DNA of 6,064 bases, taken from assembly GCA_913049615.1 (NCBI GenBank), contig CAJWZI010000113.1, positions 1 to 6,064 on the forward strand. Reading direction: 5' to 3'. Under the pieces are notes generated by a model. That model was not told where the DNA came from. It saw only the letters and a list, made by a program, of their open reading frames with translations, and did no database searches. Origin of the DNA: an uncultured Alphaproteobacteria bacterium (GTDB lineage Bacteria; Pseudomonadota; Alphaproteobacteria; GCA-2731375). The position numbers and the translations under genes were made by a program. This document shows positions 5,607 to 6,064 of the stretch, one piece after another. How positions within the stretch are numbered: position 1 is the first letter of the stretch; each line of letters begins with the position of its first letter.

Positions 5607-6064
5607 CTATCCGGGGATTAACACATTGCCCTCCATAAGGCGCCGAGCAGTCCGATAGGTTGTGATCCGATCCACAGTGAGATTGCAGCCATCTCTACGG
5701 ATGGTGGCTCCAATGGGTATGACGCCCGAAGGCGATCCCAGGCGAACCGTGGTGGCGAGTTTGTCCCGAGCAAGGTTATGCACCAGCGTTTCCTGCAAAT
5801 TTGCCGCCACTGCTAGACACATACCCCCTGTCAAGGGTACAGCCCGGTGCGGCACGCCCATGGAGACCATGCGCACCGCAATATCCATCCCTTCCGCTGG
5901 CAGTACGCTGCCGTCCAGCAGGGTCATGTCGGCCGGAGCAGCCACAACGGCTATTCGCGGGCTGGCACGGGAGGCTTCGCTGATCTCCTGGGTCGTTACC
6001 CCCAAGCCCATTAGAACCCCAGCCTGGCACCTAATTTCTTCCAGCTTGGTCAAGATGTCGAGAC
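5607..6064 (-). CDS. PrpF/4-oxalomesaconate tautomerase-family isomerase, C-terminal part (5' end outside window)
   Basis: The C-terminal part (about 150 residues) of a protein of the PrpF family, cofactor-independent isomerases with a diaminopimelate-epimerase-like fold. Known members include the aconitate isomerase partner of AcnD in the methylcitrate cycle, GalD (4-oxalomesaconate tautomerase in gallate breakdown) and 3-methylitaconate isomerase. Evidence is the LxxIRxxAGVLMGLG start of the second domain, the block VRMVSMGVPHRAVPLTGGMC, followed by LAVAANLQETLVHNL, which is strongly reminiscent of the family, and RLGSPSGVIPIGA near the end. The stop is TAG at 5607-5609. The frame stays open to the window edge: the TTG at 6051-6053 is only an internal codon, preceded in frame by CTC GAC ATC. 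About 200 upstream residues of the usual 350-390 should lie beyond base 6064. It converges on the glyoxalase-II-like gene. The exact substrate is not assignable from this half, but an unsaturated di- or tricarboxylate is expected. Confidence 0.87.
   Translation of the reverse strand, partial: LDILTKLEEIRCQAGVLMGLGVTTQEISEASRASPRIAVVAAPADMTLLDGSVLPAEGMDIAVRMVSMGVPHRAVPLTGGMCLAVAANLQETLVHNLARDKLATTVRLGSPSGVIPIGATIRRDGCNLTVDRITTYRTARRLMEGNVLIPG

Noticed and set aside
5607..6053. A complete 148-residue protein starting at TTG 6051
   Set aside because: The frame stays open to the window edge and the family is normally more than twice as long, so this is a partial gene.

Overview
The window looks like a metabolic (catabolic or tailoring) stretch of a Gram-negative bacterial chromosome. 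Every product resembles a proteobacterial enzyme family, base composition is moderate (roughly half G+C by eye, not counted), and the genes are closely packed. An alphaproteobacterium or a similar marine/soil lineage is my best guess, but there is no rRNA or marker gene to fix it. I see no mobile element, tRNA, rRNA, CRISPR array or regulator gene.

Layout from left to right. A complete flavin-dependent monooxygenase of the luciferase-like (LLM) superfamily, closest in motifs to the RutA type, lies on the minus strand (65-1207). Divergent from it is a short plus-strand ORF at 1285-1407. It keeps a good ribosome binding site and the N-terminus of a phytanoyl-CoA dioxygenase (PhyH)-type protein, then stops after 40 codons, so it appears to be a gene remnant. 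Next comes a zinc-free medium-chain dehydrogenase/reductase (1548-2672, plus). It converges on an isopenicillin-N-synthase-type Fe(II) oxygenase (2717-3706, minus), which in turn diverges from a TauD/TfdA-type Fe(II)/2-oxoglutarate dioxygenase (3753-4613, plus). The TauD-type gene is followed 33 bases later by a glyoxalase-II-like metallo-beta-lactamase-fold hydrolase (4647-5438, plus), probably in the same transcript. At the right edge is the C-terminal part of a PrpF/4-oxalomesaconate-tautomerase-type isomerase (minus), whose 5' end lies outside the window.

Taken together, the window holds a flavin monooxygenase, an NAD(P)H-type reductase, two intact non-heme iron oxygenases and the stump of a third, a thioester hydrolase and a tricarboxylate-type isomerase. 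This is what one expects from a pathway that oxidises and breaks down an organic compound. The substrate cannot be read from the sequence, and I do not recognise the cluster as a named system. The most notable points are the PhyH remnant, the dense grouping of different iron-oxygenase families around one 46-bp divergent promoter region, and small departures from family consensus in the IPNS-like and glyoxalase-II-like proteins.
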